DNA of 64,000 bases from Croceivirga sp. Lineage in GTDB: Bacteria; Bacteroidota; Bacteroidia; Flavobacteriales; Flavobacteriaceae. Below, piece after piece: positions 15,475 through 25,122 of this stretch. The stretch lies in contig JANQSA010000051.1 of assembly GCA_028284285.1 (NCBI GenBank), positions 62,001 through 126,000 on the forward strand, given 5' to 3'. The position numbers and the translations under genes are program-made. How positions within the stretch are numbered: position 1 is the first letter of the stretch; every line of letters starts with the position of its first letter. Below the pieces are notes generated by a model that saw only the letters and a list, made by a program, of their open reading frames with translations, was not told where the DNA came from and did no database searches.

Positions 15475-17172
15475 TTAATACCCCGCTGCCTGCCCGTCTT
15501 TCCGACTTTCTGATGCGCCGTGATATACCTTGTTTTTATCATCCCATAATATGGCCTGGTAGCCTCCATAGATGCCACGGGCAGTACCCATTCTGTGCCC
15601 TTTATCCATAAGCCCCCGGATAGTAGTGTACGGGATGCCGGATTCCGTTCGTATCAAGCCAGTATTTCCGGTTGTCCTTCCCATAGGGGTAGCCCCACCG
15701 GTATGGTCCCAACGGGGAGCATCCCCGGCTTCTTGCAAATTCATTCCAAAATCCACAAGGTTCATTACAATTTGCGTATGTCCCATCGGTTGAAAATCAC
15801 CTCCCATGACCCCAAAACTGACATAAGGCTTGCCGTCTTTTGTTATGAAAGCCGGGATAATGGTATGAAAAGGGCGTTTCCCGGGTTCGTAAGTATTGGC
15901 CTGCCCTCTCTTTAGGCTAAACAATTCACCACGGTCTTGCAGCATAAAACCTAATTTTGGCGGTGCCATTCCGGAACCCATACCACGGTAATTGCTTTGG
16001 ATCAGGGATATCATTGTACCCTCGTTATCCGCAGCCGTCATGTAAATGGTCTCTCCAACTGAAATTTCTCCGGCGGCATACTTTCCTGCGCGCTCACCAA
16101 TTTGCTCCCTCCTTGTTTCCGCATAGTCATCTGAAAGCAATTGCTCGACAGGAACATCAAAGAAATCCATATCCGCATAATATTTGGCACGATCCTCAAA
16201 GGCCAATTTCTTGGCTTCGGTAAAAAAGTGCAGGTGTTGGGTACTTCCAAATTCAATATTGGAAAAGTCGTAGCCTTCCAGTATTTGCAACATTTGAAGT
16301 GCGGCAATGCCCTGACCATTGGGAGGCAATTCCCAAACATCATATCCTCTGTAATTAATAGCTACCGGTTCCACCCATTCGGATCGATGTGCAGCAAGAT
16401 CTTTGGCCGAGAGAAAACCTCCTTGTTCCCTGATAAATTTTCCAATGGTCTTAGCAATATCGCCCTTGTAGAAAACGTCCCGTCCCCCTTCAGCAATTTT
16501 TCGATAGGTATTGGCCAGATAGGGATTTTTATAAATCTCCCCTTCATCAGGCAGTTTTCCGCCATTCTGTGATTTATAGGTATCCTGGATATTCGGAAAC
16601 CCTTTGGACTCAAAAAAGGGAACAGAGCGTTGCATGTACCAGGCGATCAACTCCGTTAGGGGAAAGCCTTTTTCAGCGTAGTCAATGGCCGGAGCCAGAA
16701 TTTCCGTCATGGGTTTTGACCCGAATTTTTTATGGAGTTCAAACCATCCGTCTACTGCCCCCGGAACACTGACAGGTAGCGGTCCATGCGATGGAATTTT
16801 CTCCATACCTTCTTTTTCAAAATATTCCAGCGTAAGGTTGCCGGGCGAACGTCCACTGGCATTTAAGCCGTACAGCTTTTTGGTCTTTCCGTCCCAAACA
16901 ATAGCAAAGAGATCACCTCCAATACCACATCCTGTGGGTTCCATAAGGCCCAATGCTGCATTTGCCCCAATGGCAGCGTCAATCGCATTCCCTCCACTTT
17001 TAAGGATGTCCAACCCAATTTGGGTCGCCAGCGGGTGGCTGGTGGCCACCATTCCGTTTTGACCCAACACTTCCGAACGGGTGGCAAAGGGCTCTCCGGT
17101 AATTCGGTCCTGGGCAATGGCATATTGTATAAAGAATAAGAAGTAAAAAAAGTAAGGATAAAAATGTCTCAT
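15475..17172 (-). CDS. ggt: Gamma-glutamyltransferase
   Basis: The 565-residue precursor has a signal peptide (about 1-20) and is expected in the periplasm, where it hydrolyses or transfers the gamma-glutamyl group of glutathione-like compounds. The family start HPLATQIGLDILKSGGNAIDAA and GGDLFAIVWD are intact. The autocatalytic nucleophile should be Thr375 in GETIYMTAADNEG, which would begin the small subunit. SNYRGMGSGM forms the glycine-rich oxyanion region. The gene is monocistronic between the PAS gene (convergent) and the phosphoesterase at 17353 (divergent). Confidence 0.92.
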   Translation of the reverse strand: MRHFYPYFFYFLFFIQYAIAQDRITGEPFATRSEVLGQNGMVATSHPLATQIGLDILKSGGNAIDAAIGANAALGLMEPTGCGIGGDLFAIVWDGKTKKLYGLNASGRSPGNLTLEYFEKEGMEKIPSHGPLPVSVPGAVDGWFELHKKFGSKPMTEILAPAIDYAEKGFPLTELIAWYMQRSVPFFESKGFPNIQDTYKSQNGGKLPDEGEIYKNPYLANTYRKIAEGGRDVFYKGDIAKTIGKFIREQGGFLSAKDLAAHRSEWVEPVAINYRGYDVWELPPNGQGIAALQMLQILEGYDFSNIEFGSTQHLHFFTEAKKLAFEDRAKYYADMDFFDVPVEQLLSDDYAETRREQIGERAGKYAAGEISVGETIYMTAADNEGTMISLIQSNYRGMGSGMAPPKLGFMLQDRGELFSLKRGQANTYEPGKRPFHTIIPAFITKDGKPYVSFGVMGGDFQPMGHTQIVMNLVDFGMNLQEAGDAPRWDHTGGATPMGRTTGNTGLIRTESGIPYTTIRGLMDKGHRMGTARGIYGGYQAILWDDKNKVYHGASESRKDGQAAGY

Positions 17173-17352
17173 AGTAAGCTGTTATGGGTTTCTAAAATAA
17201 TAAAAATGATGATGGCAAATAGGGGATGGGGTTGACAAACAACAATGCCGGCACTCCCGGGATTAACACAATGATAATATTTAGTATAAGTAAATAAAAT
17301 TTACAAATAATAAATTTAACCTTGAGAATTCATCGCTAAAATCTATTGATCC

Positions 17353-19230
17353 ATGAAAAAGAATCTAGTAGCATTCCTTGTTTTAGGCGTTATGTTTCTC
17401 AAGTTAAACGCACAGGAATTCAAGGTGAAACCCTATCTGCAGTATGCTACTAAAACGAGTATGCGTATTTTATTTGAAACCGAACAGCCCACTAAGGCCG
17501 TTGTGCGGTACGGTAATGCATTGCCCGATGCAAAAGCCCCCAATTTGTCATTACGTGTTTCCGATGATGATTTAAGGACCATGCACGAAATAGAACTTGT
17601 GGGTTTGGAGGTTGAAACCAACTATTTCTGGACGGTTGACATTATTGCTGAAAATGGAAATATGTTCCAGAGCAAGGTGTCTACTTTTAAAACAAACGTA
17701 AAAGACCGAACTGCCTTTTCCTTTGCTTTGGTGGGCGATTCCCAAAGAAACAGGAAAGATACCATTGTATGGAGCCGAATTTCGGAACGGGTATGGAACA
17801 GCAGGCCGAATTTCGTGGTCCATGTTGGGGACTTGGTAGATGACGGGTTGCGGGTCACCGATTGGACCGAACAGTTCTTGCCTGAAGGGTATACGTTAAT
17901 GAGCCGCATTCCAATGTATTCGGCCCTGGGAAACCATGAAAACGATTCAGAATACTATTACCAGTATATGGCGAACCCGAACCCGGAGTATTATTATTCC
18001 TTCACTTACGGTAATGCCGAGTTTTTCGTAATAGACACCAATCGCGATGTGACTGAAAATTCAGAACAGTATAATTGGCTGGAACAAGCTTTGGCAAAAT
18101 CGACTGCTACCTGGAAGATAACGATGCACCATCACCCTCCTTATAGTTCGGAAGAGAATGACAATGGAGATACCTATAAAGGCTTGTCCACCTATGGTGT
18201 GATGGCTATCCGGGACCTGGTTCCCTTATACGAGCGCTATGGGTTGGATTTTTGCCTGTACGGTCATGTTCATATGTATGAACGTACCTGGCCCATAAAG
18301 AACAATATGGTCGACCAGGAAAATGGTGTGGTCTATATAAATTCGGGTGGAGCCGGAGGATCTATTGAAGGGTTCGCACCAACGCGAAACTGGTTTAGTC
18401 TGGAGCAGCGCCCCGTTCACCACTATTGTACGTTTGCCGTTTTTGACAAGACGATAGTTTTTAAGGCGATTGATATCGAAGGGCGTTTGTTTGATACGTT
18501 TCAAATGACAAAAGAAGACCATATACTTGTTGTTCAACCACCAGCTCCGATCTTAAAAGTAGCAGATGACAGCTTCTTTGGGCAAACCTCATTTTCACTG
18601 GAAGGCGGCTTTGATAATTTGGATATACACTACACTCTTGATGGAAGTCGTCCGACAAAAAAATCCAAAAAATACACTGAGCTTGTAGCGATTAAAAAAA
18701 CAACTACGGTAAACGCCATCGCAGTTGATCAAAATGGAAATACTAGTAGGGTGTTGACCCGAAAAATAGTTCATGTTCCCATATCAAAAGCATTGAAAGT
18801 TGGGAAGTTAAAACAAGGGGTTCGATATGAATACTACGAAGGGGAGTGGGAGAAGTTACCTAATTTTAAGACGCTTCGTTCCTTATCAAAAGGAGTGGTG
18901 AAAAATTTCAAGATCCAGGGACTTAATAAAAGGGAAGATTCATGGGGCCTGGTCTTTGATTGCTATTATTACGCTGCGCATAGCAAGGTCTATAATTTCT
19001 TTACCCGTTCAGATGATGGTTCCCAATTGTTGATCAATGATATTATGGTTGTGGACAACGATGGTGATCACTCTGTGCGACAGATGGACGGGAGCATCTA
19101 TCTGGAGAAGGGATATCACAAGATGGAAGTTCGTTATTTTGATAATCACCATGGTCACCAACTGGATACCGGTGGGTTGGAAAACGGTAAAAAGTATTCA
19201 TTTTCAACAAAAAGTTTATTTTACGACTAA
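17353..19230 (+). CDS. Secreted purple-acid-phosphatase-like protein with chitobiase-C-like and PA14-like domains
   Basis: The 625-residue protein has a signal peptide (1-20), an FN3-like N-terminal domain (about 22-112) and a metallophosphoesterase domain (about 120-385). Metal ligands appear in VGDSQRN (Asp129), HVGDLVDDG (Asp160), GNHEND (Asn194-His195), HHHPPYSS and YGHVHMYER. A CHB_HEX_C-like beta domain (about 400-475, HYTLDGSRPTKKSKKYTE) and a PA14-like domain (about 485-615, FFTRSDDGSQLLIND and GYHKMEVRYFD) follow. The last two are usually carbohydrate-linked, so the enzyme may be held on glycans while removing phosphate. No T9SS sorting tail is seen. It is a single-gene transcription unit with a terminator at 19276-19305. 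Confidence 0.8.
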   Translation: MKKNLVAFLVLGVMFLKLNAQEFKVKPYLQYATKTSMRILFETEQPTKAVVRYGNALPDAKAPNLSLRVSDDDLRTMHEIELVGLEVETNYFWTVDIIAENGNMFQSKVSTFKTNVKDRTAFSFALVGDSQRNRKDTIVWSRISERVWNSRPNFVVHVGDLVDDGLRVTDWTEQFLPEGYTLMSRIPMYSALGNHENDSEYYYQYMANPNPEYYYSFTYGNAEFFVIDTNRDVTENSEQYNWLEQALAKSTATWKITMHHHPPYSSEENDNGDTYKGLSTYGVMAIRDLVPLYERYGLDFCLYGHVHMYERTWPIKNNMVDQENGVVYINSGGAGGSIEGFAPTRNWFSLEQRPVHHYCTFAVFDKTIVFKAIDIEGRLFDTFQMTKEDHILVVQPPAPILKVADDSFFGQTSFSLEGGFDNLDIHYTLDGSRPTKKSKKYTELVAIKKTTTVNAIAVDQNGNTSRVLTRKIVHVPISKALKVGKLKQGVRYEYYEGEWEKLPNFKTLRSLSKGVVKNFKIQGLNKREDSWGLVFDCYYYAAHSKVYNFFTRSDDGSQLLINDIMVVDNDGDHSVRQMDGSIYLEKGYHKMEVRYFDNHHGHQLDTGGLENGKKYSFSTKSLFYD

Positions 19231-19275
19231 CCGGAAGGGTGGTTTTAGGCTTTCCCCAGGGATACCCTCCGAGCT

Positions 19276-19305
19276 AGTGCATTGGAGGGAGTCAAGCACT
19301 TTTTT
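19276..19305 (+). terminator. Rho-independent terminator after the PA14 phosphatase
   Basis: AGTGC(A)TTG pairs with CAAGCACT around an 8-base loop with a single bulged A, followed by six T. It lies 45 bases past the stop of the phosphatase gene and before the convergent BNR gene. Confidence 0.55.
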
Positions 19306-19323
19306 GTTTTACCAGGTACCGTT

Positions 19324-22300
19324 TTATTCTTCGGTAGTTGATAGTATTGCTATTTTGTTTTCAGATACCTGTTCATTGATTTCTGAAATGTAGTCGCCCA
19401 TCAATTGATTTAGGTCGCTAATCTCTTTATCTAACTCCTGGGTAACTTCTGCAAAAAACTCCTCCGCTTGATCCGTGGGGGGATAATCACCGCGTTGGGA
19501 GTCTGTCATCAAAAATGCCAGGCGGTTATTAATTCGAATACCGTGATTCAAGGGATCTTGTCGACTTTGATTCTTGGTCATATGGATAGTATTTTCAATA
19601 CCATCTAATTTCGATTCAAAGTCCGAGATCATGTCTCTTAAACTCTTTTTCAACTCCGGCTTTCCCTTGATATAGTCCAGGTCCTTTTTAACGGTTCTAA
19701 TCTCAATAATTGCGGTATTCGCCCTGCTCACCTGATCCCTTACTTTGATCAGAAAATCAAATTGTTTTTGATAATCACGCGCTGAATTGGGCATTCTGGG
19801 ATCCTTAACAATGGTTAGGATCTGTTCCGAAGTTTGTCCGTTGTAATTCAATCGTACTTTATAGTCCCCCGGAACCGCTTTGGGCCCAATATTCGGTGAG
19901 GAATAAAACACCATGCCTTTAAAGGTTTTATATCCCGGGTAGCGCATGTTCCAAATCAATCGGTTCCCACCCGATTTGACTTTTAGAGGTTTATCCGCTT
20001 CGGGATTCAATTTGTCCTCCTTGGCCACATTTGAAAAACGCTGGATCAATGTGCCGTCTAATTCCAAAATCTCTATGGAAACCCTATCCCTTTTTTGACT
20101 GTCTTTTATGTAAAAATTGATGATCGCGCCATTCGGATGATTCTCACCGACCAATTGGGTATTCGGTTTTCGCCATCCTCCGGATTGTTGCATTCGATAG
20201 GCCTGGTCAGGTTTATACAAATAACATTGACTTCCGGCAATGTCCTCGGACAGTTGATGGAGTGGCGTAAGGTCATCGATCATCCAAAAACTACGGCCAT
20301 GCGTAGCTGCGATCAAGTCGTTGTCCCTTACATGAAGATCGCGAATAGAGGTTATCGGTAGGTTGAGTTGAAAAGGGGACCAACTATTGCCATCATCAAA
20401 AGAAACATACATACCCCATTCTGTTCCGGCGTACAACAGTCCTTCCCGAACTTTATCCGAACGGATGGCCCTTGTATAGTGATTGCTTTTGATCCCTTTG
20501 GTAATTACCTTCCAGGTTTTACCATAGTCCGAAGTCTTGTACAGGTAGGGCGTATAATCCCCGAACTTATACGAAGTAGCGGCCACGTAGGCCGTACCGT
20601 TTTGAAACGGACTGGGATCAATACAGTTGATCATATTAAGTTTGGGACTAATACTGGAAGGAGGAGTAATATTCTCCCAGTTTTCACCATTGTCCCTTGT
20701 AATATGCAGTAGCCCATCGTCGCTTCCTACCCAAATAACACCCGGCTCCAAAGGAGATTCATTGATCGCAAAGAGATTGGAATAGAATTCTGCTCCGGTA
20801 TTGTCCTGGGTAATCGGACCACCGGAAGACTGTATGGTTTCGGCTAACCCCCGGGTAAGATCCGGTGAAATAGTTTGCCAGGTTTGGCCTTCATTGGTAG
20901 TTATATGTAAAAAATTTGATCCCGCATACAACTTGTTGGTATCATGTATGCTGAATTTGACGGGAAAGTTCCAGTTAAAACGATATTTCATGACCTTGGC
21001 ACCTGAACCGGCAGGGTTGTCCGGCCAGATATTGATGGAACGGGTTTGATCAACGGAATGGTCCCGGCGCATCATATAGCCTTTATACGTTCCTCCGTAG
21101 ACCACATCATTGTTCTTTGGGTCCGGAGCAAGGTGCGCACTTTCGCCACCAGCCGTTGCTTCCCAGTCCCTTTCCGTGATACTCGATCCCGGGGTGCGAT
21201 GGTAGATGCGAACAGTACTGTTGTCTTGTTGTGCCCCGTATATTCTATAGGGAAAAGTATGGTCCGTGGTAACCCTGTAAAACTGTGCTGTAGGTTGATT
21301 ATAATAGGTGGACCAATTCTCCCCACCATCATTGGAAACCTGGGCACCGCCATCATCGGCAATCACCATCCGCTTATTGTTACTGGGGTCGATCCAAAGA
21401 TCGTGATGGTCTCCATGTGGCGCATTCTTTAAGGTAAATGTCCTGCCACCGTCAGTGGACACTCCATAGCTAACATTCATCACGTAGACCTTGTCCTTAT
21501 TCTGCGTATCTGCATAAATCCGGCTGTAATACCAGGCCCTTTGTCGCAAAGCCCTGTTCTCGTTTATTTTTTTCCAGTTTTTACCTGCATCATCCGATCG
21601 GAAAACACCGCCATTTTCCGCTTCGATAATCGCCCAAACTCTGTTAGAATCAACAGGGGAAATCGCTATACCCACAATACCCCAGACCCCTTTGGGCAAG
21701 CCGTTGTATTTGGAAATATCGGTCCAGGTATCGCCACCATCGGTACTTTTGTATAGTTTACTATCAGGTCCTCCACTGTCCATTCGGTACCCGTTTCGCT
21801 TCATCTCCCAGGTGGCCGCATAGATAATTCTCGGATTGTTGGGGTCCAGTATCAAATCCCCGGCCCCCGCCTTATCACTTTCATAAAGTATTTTTTCCCA
21901 GCTTTCACCTCCGTCCTTGGAGCGATAGACCCCGCGGGTTTTGTTGGGCTTCCAAAGATTACCGATGGCAGCCACATAAACAAGGTCAGGATTGGTAGGG
22001 TGTATTCGAATTCTTGAAATATGTTCAGACCCTTCTAGCCCTATGAATTTCCAGGTTTCTCCTGCATCAAGACTTTTCCAGATACCATTCCCTGAGGACA
22101 CATTTCCCCTGAGGGTCTGCTCTCCTTCACCAACATAGATAACATTGGGGTCCGATTCTGAAACTGCCAAAGCACCGATTGACCCTCCAAAATAGCCATC
22201 AGAAATACAGCCCCATGTACTGCCCGCATCGGTAGTTTTCCAGACCCCTCCACCTGCTGTTCCCATGTAGTAAAGGTTCGGATTGTGCAGTACTCCCGAG

Positions 22301-22476
22301 ACCGTTCCTGCACGGCCTCCCCTAAATGGGCCTAGCAGACGCCATTGAATGGAGTTGTATAAAGACTCGGGATAGTTTTCAGTGGGGATCTTGCTGCTTT
22401 TTTTGCGTTGAGCGGTCAAATTTCCCAAAGGGAAAACTATGAAAATCAGCAAGGGGTAAAGGAAAAACTGTTTCAT
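19324..22476 (-). CDS. Large secreted BNR/sortilin-like beta-propeller protein
   Basis: The 1050-residue protein has a signal peptide (about 1-22). The segment to about residue 720 is filled with Asp-box repeats of the pattern S/T-x-D-x-G-x-T/S-W. At least ten are readable, for example KTTDAGSTW, KSLDAGETW, RSKDGGESW, KSTDGGDTW and KTSDYGKTW. This gives one or two beta-propellers of the VPS10/exo-sialidase-like type. The C-terminal third is a beta region followed by charged helices. Flavobacterial members are often labelled glycosyl hydrolases, but I see no sialidase catalytic set (RIP motif, arginine triad), so enzymatic activity is doubtful. Substrate binding at the cell surface is the safer guess. 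Confidence 0.8.
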   Translation of the reverse strand: MKQFFLYPLLIFIVFPLGNLTAQRKKSSKIPTENYPESLYNSIQWRLLGPFRGGRAGTVSGVLHNPNLYYMGTAGGGVWKTTDAGSTWGCISDGYFGGSIGALAVSESDPNVIYVGEGEQTLRGNVSSGNGIWKSLDAGETWKFIGLEGSEHISRIRIHPTNPDLVYVAAIGNLWKPNKTRGVYRSKDGGESWEKILYESDKAGAGDLILDPNNPRIIYAATWEMKRNGYRMDSGGPDSKLYKSTDGGDTWTDISKYNGLPKGVWGIVGIAISPVDSNRVWAIIEAENGGVFRSDDAGKNWKKINENRALRQRAWYYSRIYADTQNKDKVYVMNVSYGVSTDGGRTFTLKNAPHGDHHDLWIDPSNNKRMVIADDGGAQVSNDGGENWSTYYNQPTAQFYRVTTDHTFPYRIYGAQQDNSTVRIYHRTPGSSITERDWEATAGGESAHLAPDPKNNDVVYGGTYKGYMMRRDHSVDQTRSINIWPDNPAGSGAKVMKYRFNWNFPVKFSIHDTNKLYAGSNFLHITTNEGQTWQTISPDLTRGLAETIQSSGGPITQDNTGAEFYSNLFAINESPLEPGVIWVGSDDGLLHITRDNGENWENITPPSSISPKLNMINCIDPSPFQNGTAYVAATSYKFGDYTPYLYKTSDYGKTWKVITKGIKSNHYTRAIRSDKVREGLLYAGTEWGMYVSFDDGNSWSPFQLNLPITSIRDLHVRDNDLIAATHGRSFWMIDDLTPLHQLSEDIAGSQCYLYKPDQAYRMQQSGGWRKPNTQLVGENHPNGAIINFYIKDSQKRDRVSIEILELDGTLIQRFSNVAKEDKLNPEADKPLKVKSGGNRLIWNMRYPGYKTFKGMVFYSSPNIGPKAVPGDYKVRLNYNGQTSEQILTIVKDPRMPNSARDYQKQFDFLIKVRDQVSRANTAIIEIRTVKKDLDYIKGKPELKKSLRDMISDFESKLDGIENTIHMTKNQSRQDPLNHGIRINNRLAFLMTDSQRGDYPPTDQAEEFFAEVTQELDKEISDLNQLMGDYISEINEQVSENKIAILSTTEE

Positions 22477-22861
22477 AAATTGTAGCTGTTAAGGTATCCT
22501 AAAAATAGCAATATTAATTTCTTGGAGTTGTTAAACGACATGTGTAATAGATCTGTGTCATTGAGATAACCAGGATTTTTGTTACGAAGAGCCTTCTTTG
22601 AGCTATGCCAAGCTGGCAAGCTTTCCCGGTTTTCCTGCTTCCTATGAAATAGACCGGAACGCGCCTTTTCATTGGCCAATCCGATTGTTAGTTGGTACTT
22701 GGAAGTGCCACCTTGCAAAAGCTTTCGGATTTTGAAGCGTATGGCGAGCCCGTATCCTTGTGGGCATCAGTGCTATGTTGATGGAAAGTGAGGAGAATCT
22801 CTCTTAATGTAAAAAGTAAAGTAGCTGAATGTTACCTTTGATTCACCAAAAGCATAGCAAC
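22477..22861. other. 385-base intergenic region
   Basis: It separates the divergent BNR and NlpC/P60 genes. The right end holds the promoter of the latter (22833-22840). The left part holds a minus-strand open frame of about 80 codons (22473-22718) with no recognisable product or start context; I do not call it a gene. No repeats or RNA were recognised. Confidence 0.5.
22833..22840 (+). promoter_or_regulatory. -7 element for the NlpC/P60 gene
   Basis: TACCTTTG matches TAnnTTTG and lies 21 bases before ATG 22862. It falls inside the longer frame that starts at 22829, which argues for the downstream start. Confidence 0.5.
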
Positions 22862-24250
22862 ATGCGACCTATTTTAATTGTAATAGTTTCCGGCTGTTTT
22901 GGATTCTTTGCTTGCAAAAGTTCGGATAAGGAAGAATTGACCATTCAAATGGATACCTATACTTACGATCGTTTGGAGTATCCCGACAGGGATGTTCTGG
23001 TTCCCGATTCACTGCAAAACGAATTCATTGATACCTTTTTTACTCCCTGGAAAATGAATCCGGAGGATTTGCCCACCACTCTGGAATCATTTCCGGGAAA
23101 AGACCTGTCTTACTTAGAAAAGTACCTAAATGAAGATGAATGGTATGGGGAGAATAAACAACAACACAAGAAGTGGCAAAAAGAGGAAATTGTTACTAAT
23201 GCAAACCCTAAAGATTTTCCTAATTTTCTAAAAAGGGGAATAGTAACCTCCCACACCAATCTTAGAAGGGTTCCAACACATAAACCGGGCTTTGACAGGT
23301 ATTCAAAAGCCGGTGAAGGCTATCCCTTTGATTATTTTCAAGAAACAATAGCATGGGCAAATACCCCGGTCTTCATTGCACACATCACAAGGGATAGGCA
23401 ATGGTGTTATGTGATTAGTTCTTTTTACAAGGGTTGGGTATCCATGCATGATCTTGCTATTGCGGATCAAGATTTTATTAAACAGTGGTTAACGGGAAAT
23501 TACTGCCTACCTATTTCGGATGAGCTCAATTTGCAAAATGAGATATCCAATTACGCCGTAAATGCCAAGATGGGGATGCTGTTACCTTATGAGGAAAGTC
23601 CGAATAATACGGATAAAATTACGGTCTATTATGTTAGTGCGAATGAAAACCAGAATGCGAAGGTCCTGAAAGCTGAGGTAGCTAAAAGTGAAGTGGCCCT
23701 GAATGATCTTAAAATTAATGAGCATAGCCTTAAAAAGCTGGTGGCTAACCTGATCGGCAGGCCATATGGTTGGGGGGGATATTTGGAGAATCGGGATTGC
23801 TCCTCAATGATTCGCGATTTGTTTAGTACCTATAAGATTGGGTTGCCCAGGGATTCCAAAGATCAAATCAGGGTAGGGTATACATATGATCTAAGCGGCT
23901 CTGCGGATGAAAAAATTAGGCTGATTAAGGAAAAGGGAGTCCCATTTTTCACCATTTTGAGAAAAAAGGGGCACAATATGTTATACGTGGGCGAAGCGCC
24001 CAATGGAGAACCTTTAATTCTTCATGCGATTTGGGGGTTAAAAACCTCTTATGCAGATGCGGTGCTGGCTGAAATGTTAAAAAAATATCCCATTGAAGGG
24101 ATCCACCAGGAGGCCAATGGAAAGTTGAAGGGTAGACATATTATTGGGGAGGCGGTAATAACTTCGGTAAATCTTGGAAGTGGTGACAGCCAGATGACCA
24201 CTCCCTTAATTGACGAAATCTATGCTATGACCAATATACTAGAACATTGA
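22862..24250 (+). CDS. NlpC/P60 peptidase with SH3-like domains, lipoprotein
   Basis: The 462-residue protein starts at ATG 22862 (MRPILIV). A hydrophobic stretch and lipobox GFFAC follow directly, and a -7 promoter element lies inside the longer alternative. SH3b-like segments (about 130-210 and 215-270) precede an NlpC/P60 domain. Its catalytic cysteine is Cys313 (NRDCSSMIRD), with histidines in KGHNMLYVG and LILHAIWG. The layout matches the SH3-NlpC/P60 gamma-D-glutamyl-diamino-acid endopeptidases (YkfC-like) that cut peptidoglycan stem peptides during turnover. A neighbouring racemase-like gene (25109) may belong to the same cell-wall amino acid theme. Confidence 0.85.
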   Translation: MRPILIVIVSGCFGFFACKSSDKEELTIQMDTYTYDRLEYPDRDVLVPDSLQNEFIDTFFTPWKMNPEDLPTTLESFPGKDLSYLEKYLNEDEWYGENKQQHKKWQKEEIVTNANPKDFPNFLKRGIVTSHTNLRRVPTHKPGFDRYSKAGEGYPFDYFQETIAWANTPVFIAHITRDRQWCYVISSFYKGWVSMHDLAIADQDFIKQWLTGNYCLPISDELNLQNEISNYAVNAKMGMLLPYEESPNNTDKITVYYVSANENQNAKVLKAEVAKSEVALNDLKINEHSLKKLVANLIGRPYGWGGYLENRDCSSMIRDLFSTYKIGLPRDSKDQIRVGYTYDLSGSADEKIRLIKEKGVPFFTILRKKGHNMLYVGEAPNGEPLILHAIWGLKTSYADAVLAEMLKKYPIEGIHQEANGKLKGRHIIGEAVITSVNLGSGDSQMTTPLIDEIYAMTNILEH

Positions 24251-24258
24251 GCACCGAA

Positions 24259-25122
24259 TTAATGGTTGGTAATGAAAGACTCCACTTTTAGATTGAATTT
24301 TTCAGGAGCTTCCCAGAAAGCAGCATGACTGGGTATGGACACTACCTCAGCATTTGGGACATGCTCTTTTAGCCACTTATCCGATGATCTGTACCAGGAT
24401 TCACGTACCATAAAAAGCATCGGGATCTTTTCATTTAGACTTTTTACTACTGCATTGTAATCGCTTATCATCCCATCGATATATAGACTTAATGCGGCAT
24501 CATTTGGGGTCATTAGCATTTGATTCACCATCCAATGGGCTTCTTCACTGTCCAGATCTTGTTGTGTCATCCAGTTGGCCGTACCCAAAGCATAGTCCTT
24601 TCGATTATCAACTAAACTCTTTAAGCTACCCCGGTAACCATCAAATGTGCCGTATACCCATTCTTCATTAGTATTTCCTATCCATTTTGGGGGCTCATCG
24701 ATAAACACCAGATGACTCAGGTTTTCTATTCCATATGCTTTTATATATTCATAAATAGTGGCACAACCACTTGACCATCCCACCAAAACCACATTTTTCA
24801 AGTCCTTCTTTCGGATGATATCGTGCAACTCAACAGCATGATTTTTGTAGGTGTTATAGTTGGTTGTCTTATCTGATTTCCCATGACTTCTGGGGTCGTA
24901 GGAGATATATCGATACTTCTTGCTGAAATATTCCTTTTGTTTTAGAAAAAATTGTGAGGTCATGGTCCAACCCGGAATAAAAAGTAGGGGTTGACCCTTA
25001 CCTTGATCTTCCATGTAGATGGCAATACTGTCCTTTCCTGCGGTAATAAACTCTCCTTGGGTATGGGCAAACACACTCCAAAACAAGAAAAAGCAAAGGA
25101 TTACGGGTTTAAACGAACTCAT
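24259..25122 (-). CDS. Secreted alpha/beta hydrolase
   Basis: A 287-residue protein from ATG 25122 (MSSFKPVILCFFLF), directly before a signal peptide ending near HTQGE. The longer frame to 25182 would prepend residues that spoil the signal peptide. The alpha/beta-hydrolase fold shows the nucleophile elbow VGWSSGC, an oxyanion region FIPGWTM and the final catalytic histidine in SHAAFWEAPEKF. The substrate is unknown; the family includes esterases, peptidases and haloperoxidase-like enzymes. The start overlaps the stop of the racemase-like gene by 14 bases, so the two are probably expressed together. Confidence 0.8.
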   Translation of the reverse strand: MSSFKPVILCFFLFWSVFAHTQGEFITAGKDSIAIYMEDQGKGQPLLFIPGWTMTSQFFLKQKEYFSKKYRYISYDPRSHGKSDKTTNYNTYKNHAVELHDIIRKKDLKNVVLVGWSSGCATIYEYIKAYGIENLSHLVFIDEPPKWIGNTNEEWVYGTFDGYRGSLKSLVDNRKDYALGTANWMTQQDLDSEEAHWMVNQMLMTPNDAALSLYIDGMISDYNAVVKSLNEKIPMLFMVRESWYRSSDKWLKEHVPNAEVVSIPSHAAFWEAPEKFNLKVESFITNH

